Shown: piece by piece, positions 36,242 to 45,528 of the stretch
Layout: each line of letters starts with the position of its first letter
Numbering within the stretch: the first letter of the stretch is position 1
Source: Rubrivivax sp.
Lineage (GTDB): Bacteria > Pseudomonadota > Gammaproteobacteria > Burkholderiales > Burkholderiaceae_C
NCBI GenBank assembly: GCA_030680415.1
Contig: JAUXVE010000095.1
Coordinates: 26,779 to 90,778 of the forward strand
Reading direction: 5' to 3'
DNA: 64,000 nucleotides
The notes under the pieces: generated by a model
The model's database searches: none
What the model was told of the DNA's origin: nothing
The model's input: the letters and a program-made list of their open reading frames with translations, nothing else
Translations under genes and position numbers: made by a program

Positions 36242-37018
36242 ATGAACCTGATCGCCCTGCCCGCCTTTGCCGACAACTACATCTGGATGCTTCACGACGG
36301 CGCACGTGCCGTGGTGGTGGATCCGGGCGATGCAGCACCGGTGCGTGCCGCTCTCGACGCCCAGGGCCTCGCGCTGGCCGGCATTCTAGTGACGCACCAC
36401 CACCCCGATCATGTCGGCGGCGTCGACGACTTGCGGCCGCGTCTGCAAGGCCCGGTGTACGGCCCGGCGCGCGAGAAGATCCCCGGCCCCTACCTTGCAC
36501 TCCACGACGGCGCGTCCATAGAGGTCCTTGGCTTGCGCTTCTCGGTGCTCGACGTGCCCGGCCACACCGCCGGGCACATCGCCTACCTGCAGCAGGCCGC
36601 TGCCGGGGCGAAGGGGCCGCTGCTGTTCTGCGGCGACACACTCTTTTCTGCCGGCTGTGGCCGCCTCTTCGAGGGCACGCCGGCGCAGATGAAGACCTCG
36701 CTGGAACGGCTGGCGGCCCTGCCGGCCGAAACCCAGGTCTGCTGCACGCATGAATACACGCTGTCCAACCTGCGCTTCGCGGCGGCGGTGGAGCCCGGCA
36801 ACAGGGCGCGTGCAGACTACGAACAGCGCTGTCGCGCTCGGCACGAAGCCGGCATGCCGACGTTGCCCTCTTCGATCGGCCTGGAAAGGCAGATCAACCC
36901 GTTTCTGCGCTGCGACGCGCCCGAGGTGGTCGCTTCGGCGCGCGCCCAGGGCGCGGCCAGCGACGAGGCTGTGGCAGTGTTCACTGCGCTGCGCGAATGG
37001 AAGAACCGATTCCGATGA
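36242..37018 (+). CDS. gloB: Hydroxyacylglutathione hydrolase (glyoxalase II)
   Basis: 258 residues. Metallo-beta-lactamase fold enzyme hydrolysing S-lactoylglutathione in methylglyoxal detoxification. Metal ligands: THHHPDHVGG, VPGHTAGHIAY, LFCGDTLFSAGCGRLFEG and CCTHEYTLSNLRFAAAVEP. The C-terminal glutathione-binding half (PSSIGLERQINPFLRCD) is typical. Coupled to mltD by an ATGA overlap, and divergent from the methyltransferase-rnhA pair. Confidence 0.97.
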   Translation: MNLIALPAFADNYIWMLHDGARAVVVDPGDAAPVRAALDAQGLALAGILVTHHHPDHVGGVDDLRPRLQGPVYGPAREKIPGPYLALHDGASIEVLGLRFSVLDVPGHTAGHIAYLQQAAAGAKGPLLFCGDTLFSAGCGRLFEGTPAQMKTSLERLAALPAETQVCCTHEYTLSNLRFAAAVEPGNRARADYEQRCRARHEAGMPTLPSSIGLERQINPFLRCDAPEVVASARAQGAASDEAVAVFTALREWKNRFR

Positions 37019-38592
37019 CCCTGTCTGAGCTGCCGGCACGCGTGCGGCGTCTTGCCTTGTCGGCCACCCTTGCCGCCACCGCCCTCGTCACCGGTTGTGC
37101 CAACCTGGCGGCCCCGCAACCGCCGCCCGTCGAAGCACCCATCGCCGCCGAATTGCCTGCCGCGCCGGAGTTCGCCGCCGTCGAAGTCATGGCGCAGGCG
37201 CAGCCCGACGATCTCGAGATCGTGCTGGCACCGCTGCAGCCGCGCTCCCGGCTCGACCCCGAGCAGGACGCCCAGCGCAGCGACCTCTGGCAGCGCGTGC
37301 GCGAAGGTTATGCGCTGCCCGCGCTGGAAGGCGATCTGGTGCAGAAGTGGGAGCAGTGGTACGCCAGTCGCCCCGACTACGTGCAGCGCATGACCGAACG
37401 CGGCAGCCGTTACCTCTTCCACATCGTCGAAGAGGTCGAGCGGCGCGGCATGCCCGGCGAACTGGCGCTGCTGCCCTTCATCGAGAGCGCCTTCAACCCG
37501 CAGGCCGTCTCGCATGCACGGGCCTCGGGCATGTGGCAGTTCATGCCCGCCACCGGCAAGGACTTCGAGCTGCGCCAGAACCTGTTCCGCGACGATCGCC
37601 GCGACGTGCTGGCCTCGACCCGCGCCGCGCTGGACTACCTGCAGCAGCTGCATGCGCAGTTCGGCGACTGGCATCTGGCGCTGGCCGCCTACAACTGGGG
37701 GCAAGGCAACGTGCAGCGCGCCATCCGGCGCAACCGCATGGCCCGCAAGGACACCGACTACGCCAGCCTGCGCATGCCCGACGAGACACGCAACTACGTG
37801 CCCAAGCTGCAGGCGGTGATGAACATCGTTGCCCAGCCGCAGGCCTTTGGCTTGCCGCTGCCCCCGCTCGAGAACCACCCCTACTTCCTTTCAGTGTCGA
37901 TCGACCGCGACATCGACGTCGCGCTGGCCGCGCGCCTGTCGGGCATGTCGATCGAGGAGTTCCAGTACCTCAATCCCCAGCACAACAAGCCGGTGATCCT
38001 GGCCGCCGGTACGCCGGTGGTGCTGCTGCCGTACGACCATGCCAATCGTTTCCTGCGCGAGCTCGCCAAGTACCCCGGCCCCTACGCCAGCTGGACCGCC
38101 TGGGTGGCGCCGAAGACGGTGAAACCGGCCGAGGCGGCGCGCCTGGTGGGCATGAGCGAAGCGCGGCTGCGCGAGGTCAACCGCATTCCGGCGCGCATGC
38201 TGGTCAAGAAGGGCTCGACGCTGCTGGTGCCGCGCAAGGCGCACGCCGGCACCGACGTCGCCGAATACATCGCGCACAACGCCGTCATGACCCTGGCGCC
38301 CGAGGCGCGGCCGCTGCGCCGTGTCGCCTTCAAGGCCGGCCGCAAGGGCGACAGCGTGGCGGCCGTGGCACGCCGCTACCGCGTCAGCGCGGCGCAGGTG
38401 GCGCAGTGGAACAAGGTCGGCGTCCGCTCCACGTTCAAGCCCGGTCAGTTGATCGTGGTCATGGTGCCGCCGAAGGCGAAGGCGACCTCAAAGGCGAGGG
38501 CTGGCGCCGCCGGCACCACCCGCAAGGCGCCACCCAAACGAAGCGCCAAGCCGGCACCGCGCAGCCGCGCCACTCAAGCCGCGCCGAGATAG
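37015..38592 (+). CDS. mltD: Membrane-bound lytic murein transglycosylase D
   Basis: 525 residues from ATG 37015. Lipoprotein: signal peptide with VTGC at residue 28. The SLT domain has the catalytic Glu in ALLPFIESAFNPQAVSHARA, followed by SGMWQFMPATGKDFELRQNL and DWHLALAAYNWGQGNVQRAI. The C-terminal portion holds at least one LysM-like peptidoglycan-binding repeat (GDSVAAVARRYRVSAAQVAQ), then a Lys/Arg-rich tail (KAPPKRSAKPAPRSRATQ). It cleaves the glycan strand to 1,6-anhydro products. The 3' end overlaps the convergent DUF1993 gene by 19 bases. Confidence 0.95.
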   Translation: MTLSELPARVRRLALSATLAATALVTGCANLAAPQPPPVEAPIAAELPAAPEFAAVEVMAQAQPDDLEIVLAPLQPRSRLDPEQDAQRSDLWQRVREGYALPALEGDLVQKWEQWYASRPDYVQRMTERGSRYLFHIVEEVERRGMPGELALLPFIESAFNPQAVSHARASGMWQFMPATGKDFELRQNLFRDDRRDVLASTRAALDYLQQLHAQFGDWHLALAAYNWGQGNVQRAIRRNRMARKDTDYASLRMPDETRNYVPKLQAVMNIVAQPQAFGLPLPPLENHPYFLSVSIDRDIDVALAARLSGMSIEEFQYLNPQHNKPVILAAGTPVVLLPYDHANRFLRELAKYPGPYASWTAWVAPKTVKPAEAARLVGMSEARLREVNRIPARMLVKKGSTLLVPRKAHAGTDVAEYIAHNAVMTLAPEARPLRRVAFKAGRKGDSVAAVARRYRVSAAQVAQWNKVGVRSTFKPGQLIVVMVPPKAKATSKARAGAAGTTRKAPPKRSAKPAPRSRATQAAPR

Positions 38593-39083
38593 TCGCGCTT
38601 GCCGAGCTCCACGCCGGCGTGGCGCAGCAGCGCGTAGGTGTTGGTGGCGTGAAAGTAGAAGTTCGGCAGCACGTAGTGCTTCAGATAGGACTCGCCGGTG
38701 AAGCGCAGCGGCTCGCCCTGACGTGTGGGCAGCAGGATCTCGCGTTCCTCGCTGCCGTCGATCTGCCCTGCTGCGAAGGTCTGCACGTAGTCGATGGTCC
38801 TGAGCACGCGCGCCCGCAGCTCGGCCAGCGTGGCCTCGGTGTCGTCCCACTTCGGCACCTCGACGCCGGCCAGCCGCGCCACGCAACCCTTGGCGCCGTC
38901 GCTGGTGATCTGGATCTGGCGGCTGAAGGGCAGCATGTCGGGCGCCAGGCGCAGGCCCAGGTAATTGACGCTGTCGAACTTCCTCGCCGTGGCGTGCGCC
39001 TCGGCCCTGTCCAGCCAGGCCAGCATGTTGCCCAGCATGCGCACGAAGACGGGCACGCTGGCGGAATGCATCGTCAGGCTCAT
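38574..39083 (-). CDS. DUF1993 family protein
   Basis: 169 residues. Matches the DUF1993 family: MSLTMHSASVPVFVRMLGNM, LAPDMLPFSRQIQITSDGAK, FTGESYLKHYVLPNFYFHAT and HAGVELGKRDYLG. The helical layout with conserved His residues (YLKHYVLPNFYFHATNTYAL) is related to the DinB-like four-helix fold. The function is unknown. It is divergent from the hydroxyacid dehydrogenase gene (88-base gap) and its tail overlaps mltD on the opposite strand. Confidence 0.88.
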   Translation of the reverse strand: MSLTMHSASVPVFVRMLGNMLAWLDRAEAHATARKFDSVNYLGLRLAPDMLPFSRQIQITSDGAKGCVARLAGVEVPKWDDTEATLAELRARVLRTIDYVQTFAAGQIDGSEEREILLPTRQGEPLRFTGESYLKHYVLPNFYFHATNTYALLRHAGVELGKRDYLGAA

Positions 39084-39172
39084 CGCGGCTTTCCTTGGCT
39101 GTTGGTGTCAGCAGATGCTACCGCCGCCGCGCCTGCGCCGCCGGACACGGCAGAATCGACGCCCACAAGCCT

Positions 39173-40180
39173 ATGAACATCATCATCCTCGACGACTACC
39201 AGGACGCCGTGCGCAAGCTCAAGTGCGCCGCCCAACTGGAGCCCTACAACGCCAAGGTCTTCACCAACACCGTCAAGGGCATCGGCCAGTTGTCGGTGCG
39301 ACTGCGTGACGCCGAGGTGCTGGTGCTGATCCGCGAGCGCACGCAGTTCCCGCGCGCACTGCTGGAAAAGCTGCCCAAGCTCAAGCTGATCTCGCAGACC
39401 GGCCGTGCCGGCCCGCACATCGATGTCGAGGCCTGCACGCGACTGGGCATTGCGGTCGCCGAGGGCGTGGGCTCGCCGGTGGCGCCGGCCGAGCTGACGT
39501 GGGCGCTGGTGATGGCGGCGATGCGGCGGCTGCCGCAGTACATCGGCAACCTCAAGCATGGCGCCTGGCAGCAGTCGGGGCTGAAGACGGCTTCGGTGCC
39601 GCCCAACTTCGCCATCGGCATGGTGCTGGCGGGCAAGACGCTGGGCATCTGGGGCTACGGCAAGATCGGCCGCCTGGTGGCCGGCTACGGCGTGGCTTTC
39701 GGGATGAAGGTGCAGGTGTGGGGCAGCGAAGCGGCGCGTGCGCGCGCCGTCGCCGACGGCCATACCGCCGCGGCCAGTTGCGAGACCTTCTTCGAGACCT
39801 CGGACGTGCTGTCGCTGCACCTGCGGCTGAGCGAGCAGACGCGCAACATCGTGCGCCTGGACGCGCTGTCGCGCATGAAGCCCACGGCGCTGCTGGTCAA
39901 CACCTCGCGCGCCGAACTGATCGAGGAGAACGCGCTGGTCGCCGCGCTCAACCGCGGCCGCCCCGGCATGGCGGCGGTGGACGTCTTCGAGAGCGAACCG
40001 ATCCTGCAGGGCCACCCGCTGCTGCGGCTGGAAAACGCCGTCTGCACGCCGCACATCGGCTACGTCGAACAGGAAAACTACGAGCTCTTTTTCGGCGCCG
40101 CGTTTGCCAACGTCATCAACTTCATTCGCAACGAGCCCACTCACCTGGTCAACCCCGAGGCGCTGAAGGTCCTGCGGTGA
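39173..40180 (+). CDS. D-2-hydroxyacid dehydrogenase family protein
   Basis: 335 residues. NAD-dependent dehydrogenase fold: LGIWGYGKIGRLVAGYGVAF carries the dinucleotide loop, with ALLVNTSRAELIEENALVAA (active-site Arg), AAVDVFESEPI (Glu) and NAVCTPHIGYVEQENYEL (His). The N-terminus (MNIIILDDYQDAVRKLKCAA) matches the subgroup annotated as D-3-phosphoglycerate dehydrogenase-like in Burkholderiales, but it lacks the ACT domain of SerA. The substrate is unassigned. The MFS gene follows 10 bases later and is probably co-transcribed. Confidence 0.9.
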   Translation: MNIIILDDYQDAVRKLKCAAQLEPYNAKVFTNTVKGIGQLSVRLRDAEVLVLIRERTQFPRALLEKLPKLKLISQTGRAGPHIDVEACTRLGIAVAEGVGSPVAPAELTWALVMAAMRRLPQYIGNLKHGAWQQSGLKTASVPPNFAIGMVLAGKTLGIWGYGKIGRLVAGYGVAFGMKVQVWGSEAARARAVADGHTAAASCETFFETSDVLSLHLRLSEQTRNIVRLDALSRMKPTALLVNTSRAELIEENALVAALNRGRPGMAAVDVFESEPILQGHPLLRLENAVCTPHIGYVEQENYELFFGAAFANVINFIRNEPTHLVNPEALKVLR

Positions 40181-40190
40181 AGGCTCCCCG

Positions 40191-41354
40191 TTGACCGCTG
40201 CGGCGGCCACCGTGACGCGCGCCAGCCGGGCGCTGCTGGCGGGCAATTTCGCCATCGGCTGCGGGGTCATGGTCACCGCCGGGTCCTTGAACGACCTCGC
40301 GAACTCGCTGCAGGTCTCGGCGGCAGTGGGCGGCCAGCTGATCACCGCGGCCGCGGTGGCCATGGGCGTGGGTGCACCCTTGCTGGCAGCTACGATGGGC
40401 CACTGGGACCGCCGCCGGCTGCTGGCGCTGGCGCTGCTGTGGTACGCCGCCGGGCACGCGGTATCGGCCCTGATGCCCAGCTTCGCCACGCTGCTGCCGG
40501 TGCGCGTGCTCAGCATGCTGGCGGCGGCGGTGTTCACGCCGCAAGCGGCGGCGGCGATCAGCGTGCTGGCGCCGCCCGAGCAGCGCGGGCGCGCCATCAC
40601 CTATATCTTCCTGGGCTGGTCGCTGGCCTCGGTGCTGGGCATGCCGGCGCACAGCTATGTCGCCGAAACGCTGGGCTGGCGCTGGGCCTTTGCGCTGGTG
40701 GCCGCGCTCAGCGCCGGCGCGGCGTGGGGGGTGTGGCGCGCGCTGCCCGACGGTGTGCGGCCAGCGCCGCTGTCCATGGGTAACTGGGGCACGGCGCTGT
40801 CGAACCCGCTGTTCATGGGCATGGTGGCCGTGACGGCGCTCAGCGGCGCCGGGCAGTTCACGCTGTTCAGCTACTTCGCGCCTTACTACCGCCAGACGCT
40901 GGGCGCCAGCGCCGGTGGCGTCAGTTTCCTGTTCCTGTGGTTCGGCGCCTTCGGGCTGCTGGGCAATCTGCTGCTGTCGCGCGGCATCGACCGCTGGGGT
41001 GCCACGCGCTGCGTCAACTTCACGCTGGCGCTGATGGCGCTATCGCTGGCCGCCTGGCCGCTGGCCGGCAGCGTGGCCGGCATGGCGCTGGTGCTGGTGC
41101 CCTGGGCGCTGGGCTGCTTCTCGTCGAACTCGGCGCAGCAGGCGCGGCTGTCCGGCAGTGCCCCGGCCTACGCTTCGGCATTGCTGGCGCTCAACACCTC
41201 GGCCATCTACGTTGGCCAGGCGGTCGGTGCCGGCGGCGGTGGCGCGCTGCTGGCCGCCGGCGGCTTCGCCCTGCTGCCGTGGGCGGCGCTGGCCTGGATG
41301 GCGGCGGCGATCGGTCTGAGCGTGTGGGTGGCGCGTCGCATGAAGGCCGGCTGA
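40191..41354 (+). CDS. Major facilitator superfamily transporter (DHA1-like)
   Basis: 387 residues from TTG 40191; GTG 40212 is another choice. Twelve hydrophobic helices. MFS signatures include the loop after helix 2 (ATMGHWDRRRLLALALLWYA), helix 4-5 motif C-like LGWSLASVLGMPAHSYVAET and a second-half repeat LGNLLLSRGIDRWGATRCVN. It resembles arabinose/multidrug efflux proteins of the DHA1 group; substrate unknown. Follows the dehydrogenase gene closely, and is convergent with the upp remnant 13 bases away. Confidence 0.88.
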   Translation: MTAAAATVTRASRALLAGNFAIGCGVMVTAGSLNDLANSLQVSAAVGGQLITAAAVAMGVGAPLLAATMGHWDRRRLLALALLWYAAGHAVSALMPSFATLLPVRVLSMLAAAVFTPQAAAAISVLAPPEQRGRAITYIFLGWSLASVLGMPAHSYVAETLGWRWAFALVAALSAGAAWGVWRALPDGVRPAPLSMGNWGTALSNPLFMGMVAVTALSGAGQFTLFSYFAPYYRQTLGASAGGVSFLFLWFGAFGLLGNLLLSRGIDRWGATRCVNFTLALMALSLAAWPLAGSVAGMALVLVPWALGCFSSNSAQQARLSGSAPAYASALLALNTSAIYVGQAVGAGGGGALLAAGGFALLPWAALAWMAAAIGLSVWVARRMKAG

Positions 41355-41367
41355 AGCCGGCGGGCCG

Positions 41368-41696
41368 CTATTTGGTGCCGAAGATCTTGTCGCCGGCGTC
41401 GCCCAGCCCGGGGATGATGTAGCCCAGTTCGTCGAGGTGGCTGTCGACGGCGGCCGTCCAGCAGCGCACGTCGGGGTGCGCCGCTTCGAGTGCGCGGATG
41501 CCCTCGGGCGCTGCCACCAGCACCAGGGCGCGGATGTCCGTGCAGCCGCGGCTCTTGAGCAGCGCTGGCCTCGTAGGCCAGCAGGCGACCGAGTTCGTTC
41601 GTCAGTTCGCGAAACTTCTTGGTCGAGATGTCGTGTTCGCGGCAGCAAGCCGACCTTGTGGCGCACGAGCGGGTGGCGAACCTGGATGACGGGCAT
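41368..41696 (-). pseudogene. upp: Uracil phosphoribosyltransferase, frameshifted with central deletion
   Basis: Starts correctly at ATG 41696 with PVIQVRHPLVRHKVGLL. One extra C then shifts the frame before [20 protein letters not shown] and LAYEAS. The next recognisable sequence is the C-terminal [35 protein letters not shown] and [16 protein letters not shown] ending at TAG 41368. The middle (about 100 residues, including the PRPP-binding loop) is missing, and the junction is out of frame. The gene is normally about 630 bases; only 329 remain. The enzyme would convert uracil and PRPP to UMP. No protein product with activity is possible from this copy. Confidence 0.9.
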
Positions 41697-41743
41697 GGCA
41701 GGGCGGCGTTGCGACAGTGCGCCGCAGTCCAGCCAGCGCCGGC

Positions 41744-42496
41744 TCAGCGCCCGGCAGGCTCCGGGCCGCGCCGCTGCCGCAGCGCCTCGTACAGGCACAC
41801 GCCTGCGGCCACGCTCACGTTCAGGCTTTCCACCGCGCCGGCCATCGGGATGCGCACCAGCTCGTCGCAGATCCTGCGCGTGAGCTGGCGCAGGCCGGCG
41901 CCTTCGGCACCCAGCACCAGCGCCACCGGGCCGCGCAGGTCGACGTCGTAGATCGTCGCCTCGGCGTCGTCGCTGGTACCGACGACGCGGATGTCGCGTT
42001 CCTTCATCTCGTTCAGGGTGCGCGCCAGGTTGGTGACCATCAGGTAGGGCACCGTCTCGGCGGCGCCGCTGGCCACCTTGGCCACGGTGGCGTTCAGGCC
42101 CACGGCGTGGTCCTTGGGTGCGACGACGGCATGCACGCCGGCACCGTCGGCCACGCGCAGGCAGGCGCCGAGGTTGTGCGGGTCGGTGACGCCGTCCAGC
42201 ACCAGCACCAGCGGCGGGCCGCTGACGCCGTCCAGCACCTCGTCCAGCGAATGCCGTTGCGCCAGTGGCGCCACGCGCGCCACGACGCCCTGATGGCGCG
42301 TCGTGCCGGCCAGCTGCGCCAGGCGCGCGTCGTCGCTTTCGATCAACCGTGCGCCGGCCTCGCGGGCGCGCTCGACGAACTGGCGCATGCGGGCGTCGCG
42401 CCGGCTGGCGTCGACGTGGACTTCGCTGACGGAAGCGGGCGCGGTCTTCAGCCGCACGGTGACTGCGTGGAAGCCGAACAGGACCTTGGTGCTCAT
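41744..42496 (-). CDS. rlmB: 23S rRNA (guanosine-2'-O-)-methyltransferase RlmB (TrmH/SpoU family)
   Basis: 250 residues from ATG 42496; a longer frame to 42,625 lacks family similarity. SPOUT methyltransferase modifying G2251 of 23S rRNA. N-terminal substrate-binding domain ([18 protein letters not shown]) and the SPOUT motifs [40 protein letters not shown] and [20 protein letters not shown]. The final KSLNV-type motif that forms the trefoil knot is intact. RNase R (rnr), often upstream of rlmB, is not adjacent here; instead the nitrile hydratase operon ends 138 bases upstream. Confidence 0.94.
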   Translation of the reverse strand: MSTKVLFGFHAVTVRLKTAPASVSEVHVDASRRDARMRQFVERAREAGARLIESDDARLAQLAGTTRHQGVVARVAPLAQRHSLDEVLDGVSGPPLVLVLDGVTDPHNLGACLRVADGAGVHAVVAPKDHAVGLNATVAKVASGAAETVPYLMVTNLARTLNEMKERDIRVVGTSDDAEATIYDVDLRGPVALVLGAEGAGLRQLTRRICDELVRIPMAGAVESLNVSVAAGVCLYEALRQRRGPEPAGR

Positions 42497-42511
42497 GCAC
42501 TCGATGCTAGC

Positions 42512-42531
42512 CGGCCGCGCAGGCGCGGCCG
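42512..42531. terminator. GC-rich hairpin between the nitrile hydratase operon and rlmB
   Basis: Perfect 9-bp inverted repeat (CGGCCGCGC, two-base loop, GCGCGGCCG) 16 bases upstream of rlmB. No T-run follows, so it may slow rather than stop transcription leaving the nitrile hydratase operon. Confidence 0.35.
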
Positions 42532-42633
42532 AAGCGACCATGCGCGGATCGATGATCCACCTCGACCCGTGCCACAAGGTGACGCAGGAGTTCGTGGCGC
42601 TGTTCGCGGTGCTGGGCTGACGCAAAGACGCGA

Positions 42634-43119
42634 TCAGCCCGGCTTGCCGTAGCCGCCCTCGACCCAGGCCGTGGCAGAGGCCAGGCTGAGCTTGAAGCCG
42701 GCGGCGACACGCACCTCGGCCAGGCGCTCGCCGGCGGCATCCCGCGCGGCCAGCAGGGCGTGCGGGTCGTCGTCGTCGGGAACGATGTCGAGCGTGATCT
42801 CGATGCGCCCCCGTGCCGTGGTCACAGCCACCTGCCGGTGCAGTTGAGCATGGCGCTGCTGTTCATGCCGGCGCAGCACCTCAGACGCCGTCTTCACCAG
42901 CGTGTTGAAGGCCGCCGTGTCCAGCGGCTTGGGGTTCTTCTTGTCGCGGCCCATCGTCCACGGGCCCACCAGCGCGGGCTCGGCTTCGCCTTGCAGGACC
43001 ATCTCGACGGCCCAGCCTTCGTCGTCGTTGTTCTTCACGACGCGGGCGGTCCAGCCGCGGTCGCGCCACAGTCGCGCTTCGTGGATCGGGGCCAGGTCGT
43101 CGACGCTGTGTTCAGGCAT
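42634..43119 (-). CDS. Hypothetical protein at the end of the nitrile hydratase operon
   Basis: 161 residues; I do not recognise the family. The N-terminal half is mixed alpha/beta and reads [54 protein letters not shown]. The middle has [20 protein letters not shown], then a beta-rich end ([20 protein letters not shown]). No membrane segment, signal peptide or metal-binding cysteines are seen. It starts three bases after the stop of the nitrile hydratase accessory gene, so it is almost certainly co-transcribed with it. A role in nitrile hydratase assembly or use is possible but unsupported. Confidence 0.7.
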   Translation of the reverse strand: MPEHSVDDLAPIHEARLWRDRGWTARVVKNNDDEGWAVEMVLQGEAEPALVGPWTMGRDKKNPKPLDTAAFNTLVKTASEVLRRHEQQRHAQLHRQVAVTTARGRIEITLDIVPDDDDPHALLAARDAAGERLAEVRVAAGFKLSLASATAWVEGGYGKPG

Positions 43120-43122
43120 GGG

Positions 43123-43485
43123 TCAGGGCGACGCGAAGTCGTCACCGCGCAACTCGATCGGCCGGCCATGCGGCGTGCGCTCGGCGGCGCGGGCCCAGGC
43201 CTGGCGGTGATCCTCGAGTTCGGCCGCCGATGTCAGGCCCTTGGCCGCCATCAGGCGCTCCAGCGCGGCGAGCCAGTGCCGGTAGTAGGTGTCGCCCAGA
43301 TCGGCGTCGCCGCCGGCCTGGGCGGCGGCGATCTCGGCGGCCAGCGTGTCGGCCCATTCCGGCCAGGTGAAGTGACCCTGGCGGTGCAGCGCGAGCGTCA
43401 TCGCGAAGGCCTGCGCCTCCCAGGGCTCGCGGAACACCGGTTCACCACCGTCGGGGCCGGGCAGCGCCGGCATTGCGGGTTTCAT
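43123..43485 (-). CDS. Nitrile hydratase accessory protein (activator/cobalt-insertion type)
   Basis: 120 residues from ATG 43485, overlapping the beta-subunit stop as ATGA. Recognised by VFREPWEAQAFAMTLALHRQ, GHFTWPEWADTLAAEI and DLGDTYYRHWLAALERLM, which mirror part of the beta-subunit fold. For cobalt enzymes, small proteins of this kind carry the alpha-subunit and help insert oxidised-cysteine-bound cobalt by subunit swapping. Its position right after the beta gene fits that job. Known family behaviour; not shown for this protein. Confidence 0.87.
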   Translation of the reverse strand: MKPAMPALPGPDGGEPVFREPWEAQAFAMTLALHRQGHFTWPEWADTLAAEIAAAQAGGDADLGDTYYRHWLAALERLMAAKGLTSAAELEDHRQAWARAAERTPHGRPIELRGDDFASP

Positions 43486-44144
43486 GCAGCACGCTCCAGG
43501 TACGGTTCCCAGGCATCGATCGACACCGTGAGTCCCACCGCGCCGGGCTCGCCGGTCCACAACTCGCTGCCGCTGAAGGCCACCGTGTACAGCGGGCACG
43601 CTTGCTCGCCCGCGCCTTGGGCATGGGCGTCGGCGAACACATGCGCGCCGTGCGACGCGATGACGGTGCCGCGTTTGCCGCGCGCATAGCCCGGCAGCCG
43701 GGTGTGGTGCGGCACCGGCTCACTGCGCAGGCGGACCTCGTCACCGACGGCAAACGCCGGCGCCGGCCCCGGCCGCGCGGTGGGCGAACCTCGGGCCAGC
43801 GCGGCGGCCACCTCCGCGGCCTTCAGCACCCGCGGCAGCACCGCTGCCGGGCCGTCGCCGGCGCCGCGCTCGACCTCACCGGGCTGCAGCAAGCCGCGCT
43901 CGAGCAGCAGCTTTTCCAGCCCGTGGACCCAGATCTCGTAGTAGCTGAGCCGCGCGTAGTCGGGCAGCGTCTCGCGCGCGGCGCGGCTCATGTCGATGTT
44001 CCAGGAGCCCGTGGCGCCCATGGCCAGCGTCAGGGCCAGCGCACGCGGCTCCCAGGCGGCGTGGAACAGCTCGCCCTCGGGCTCCGGTCTCACCGGTCCG
44101 TGGCCGAGCTGGCCGCCGAGGTCGGCGTACGTCTGGTAGGTCAC
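43482..44144 (-). CDS. nthB: Nitrile hydratase beta subunit
   Basis: 220 residues from GTG 44144, overlapping the alpha stop as GTGA. N-terminal part: [59 protein letters not shown]. The C-terminal SH3-like barrel: [45 protein letters not shown] and [16 protein letters not shown]. Forms the active heterodimer with the alpha subunit, hydrating nitriles to amides. No amidase gene is in the window to process the product. Confidence 0.94.
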   Translation of the reverse strand: MTYQTYADLGGQLGHGPVRPEPEGELFHAAWEPRALALTLAMGATGSWNIDMSRAARETLPDYARLSYYEIWVHGLEKLLLERGLLQPGEVERGAGDGPAAVLPRVLKAAEVAAALARGSPTARPGPAPAFAVGDEVRLRSEPVPHHTRLPGYARGKRGTVIASHGAHVFADAHAQGAGEQACPLYTVAFSGSELWTGEPGAVGLTVSIDAWEPYLERAA

Positions 44145-44785
44145 GTGGCAGCCCCGGGCGCACGGGCCAGGCCGGTGCCGATCATCGAATCGCGCGTCAC
44201 CAGCGCCGCCAGCTGATCTTCGTTCAAGTGCTCGCTGCCAGGCGGCCGCTGTGGGATCACCAAGTAGCGCAACTCGGCGGTGGAGTCCCAGACGCGGATC
44301 TCGGTGTCGGCCGGCAGCACGACGCCGAAGTCGGCGAGCACGCCGCGCGGGTCGCGCACCACGCGCGAACGATAGGGCGCGCTCTTGTACCAGGTGGGTG
44401 GCAGGCCCAGCACCGGCCACGGGTAGCAGCTGCACAGGGTACAGACCACCAGGTTGTGGCGGGCCTCGGTGTTCTGCACGGCGTGCATGTGTTCGCCCTG
44501 GCGGCCGCTGTAGCCCATGGTCGCGATGGCCGCCGTGGCGTCGGCCAGCAGCCAGTCGCGGAAAGCCGCGTCGGCCCAGGCGCGTGCCACCACGCGCGCG
44601 CCGTTGCGCGGGCCGATGCGCATCTGGTAGGTGTCGATCAGCAGGTCCAGCGCGGCCGGGTCGATGTAGCCCTTGCCGGCCAGCACGGTTTCCAGCGCGC
44701 GCACGCGCAGGTCCATGGGGCCGATTTCGCTGTGGTCGTGATCCGGGTGATCGTGGTCATCGTCGTGGGTGTGCTCGTGCGCCAT
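44141..44785 (-). CDS. nthA: Nitrile hydratase alpha subunit, cobalt type, with His-rich N-terminus
   Basis: 214 residues from ATG 44785. The metal claw is [18 protein letters not shown], with Cys115, Cys118 and Cys120. Thr between the first two cysteines (CTLC) is the mark of cobalt enzymes, against CSLC in iron enzymes. [19 protein letters not shown] and [18 protein letters not shown] follow as expected. The first 20 residues ([20 protein letters not shown]) contain seven His and seven Asp and look like a metal-binding tail, possibly for cobalt storage or delivery. Order alpha-beta-accessory is typical of several Co-type operons. The gene lies 20 bases downstream of the DUF1624 gene. Confidence 0.95.
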   Translation of the reverse strand: MAHEHTHDDDHDHPDHDHSEIGPMDLRVRALETVLAGKGYIDPAALDLLIDTYQMRIGPRNGARVVARAWADAAFRDWLLADATAAIATMGYSGRQGEHMHAVQNTEARHNLVVCTLCSCYPWPVLGLPPTWYKSAPYRSRVVRDPRGVLADFGVVLPADTEIRVWDSTAELRYLVIPQRPPGSEHLNEDQLAALVTRDSMIGTGLARAPGAAT

Positions 44786-44805
44786 GGCGACCATCCTACC
44801 CCCGG

Positions 44806-45528
44806 CTACCACCACCCCAGCGCCCGGCCGCCCAGGATGGCGCCGATGAGTACCGGCTGATGCAGCATGTAGAAGCTGAGCGGCCAGCGTCCCAGCCGGG
44901 CCAGCGGTTGCAGCAGCGCCGGCACGGCGCCGGCCAGCGTGGCTCGCCGGTGCGCCAGCAGCCACTGACCGGCCGCCAGGCCCCACAGCATCACGCCCAG
45001 CCAGGGCAGCACCGGCACGTAGTCCTCGGTGACGGGCTTGCGCGTCACCAGGCCCACCCAGTTGGTGAGTGCGCTGTCGAAGAATGGGTGCTGCACCAGC
45101 CACGGCAGCGCGATAGCCACGGCGCCCAGCGGCCACAACCACGCCCGCAGCGGCGCCAGCAGCCGGGCGGCGATCAGCATTACCGCCATGCCGTGCAGCA
45201 CGCCGAAACTGATCCAGCTGCGCGGGAACATCCATGCCGAGCCCAGGGTCACCAGCAGCGCGCAGCCAGCCACCTGCGCCCAGCGGCGCCAGAAGCGCGG
45301 CCAGCCTTGTGCTGCCTCCAGTGCCACCGACTGGCCGAGCCCGGCACAGAGCAGGAACAGGCTGACGATGGCCGTGCGCTGGCCGGTCCAGAACGGGTCG
45401 CGGTAGAAGTTCTGCCGCGGCTCGATCAGGCCGTAAAGGTTGAGGTCGAAGCCGAGGTGGAACACCGCCATCCACACGATGGCCGCGCCGCGCAGCGCGT
45501 CCAGGCGGTCGAAGCGTTGCCCCGTCAT
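44806..45528 (-). CDS. DUF1624 (heparan-alpha-glucosaminide N-acetyltransferase-like) membrane protein
   Basis: 240 residues from ATG 45528, overlapping the RES stop as ATGA. The family start is clear: [20 protein letters not shown] with the conserved Arg-Gly, then [69 protein letters not shown] and [15 protein letters not shown]. Six to seven membrane helices. Members are predicted acyltransferases or simply integral membrane proteins of unknown substrate. Its place between a toxin-antitoxin pair and a nitrile hydratase is unexplained. Confidence 0.85.
   Translation of the reverse strand: MTGQRFDRLDALRGAAIVWMAVFHLGFDLNLYGLIEPRQNFYRDPFWTGQRTAIVSLFLLCAGLGQSVALEAAQGWPRFWRRWAQVAGCALLVTLGSAWMFPRSWISFGVLHGMAVMLIAARLLAPLRAWLWPLGAVAIALPWLVQHPFFDSALTNWVGLVTRKPVTEDYVPVLPWLGVMLWGLAAGQWLLAHRRATLAGAVPALLQPLARLGRWPLSFYMLHQPVLIGAILGGRALGWW

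Noticed and set aside
42540..42620. Short plus-strand ORF ([20 protein letters not shown]) in the rlmB upstream gap
   Set aside because: No ribosome site or recognised family; too short to support as a gene.
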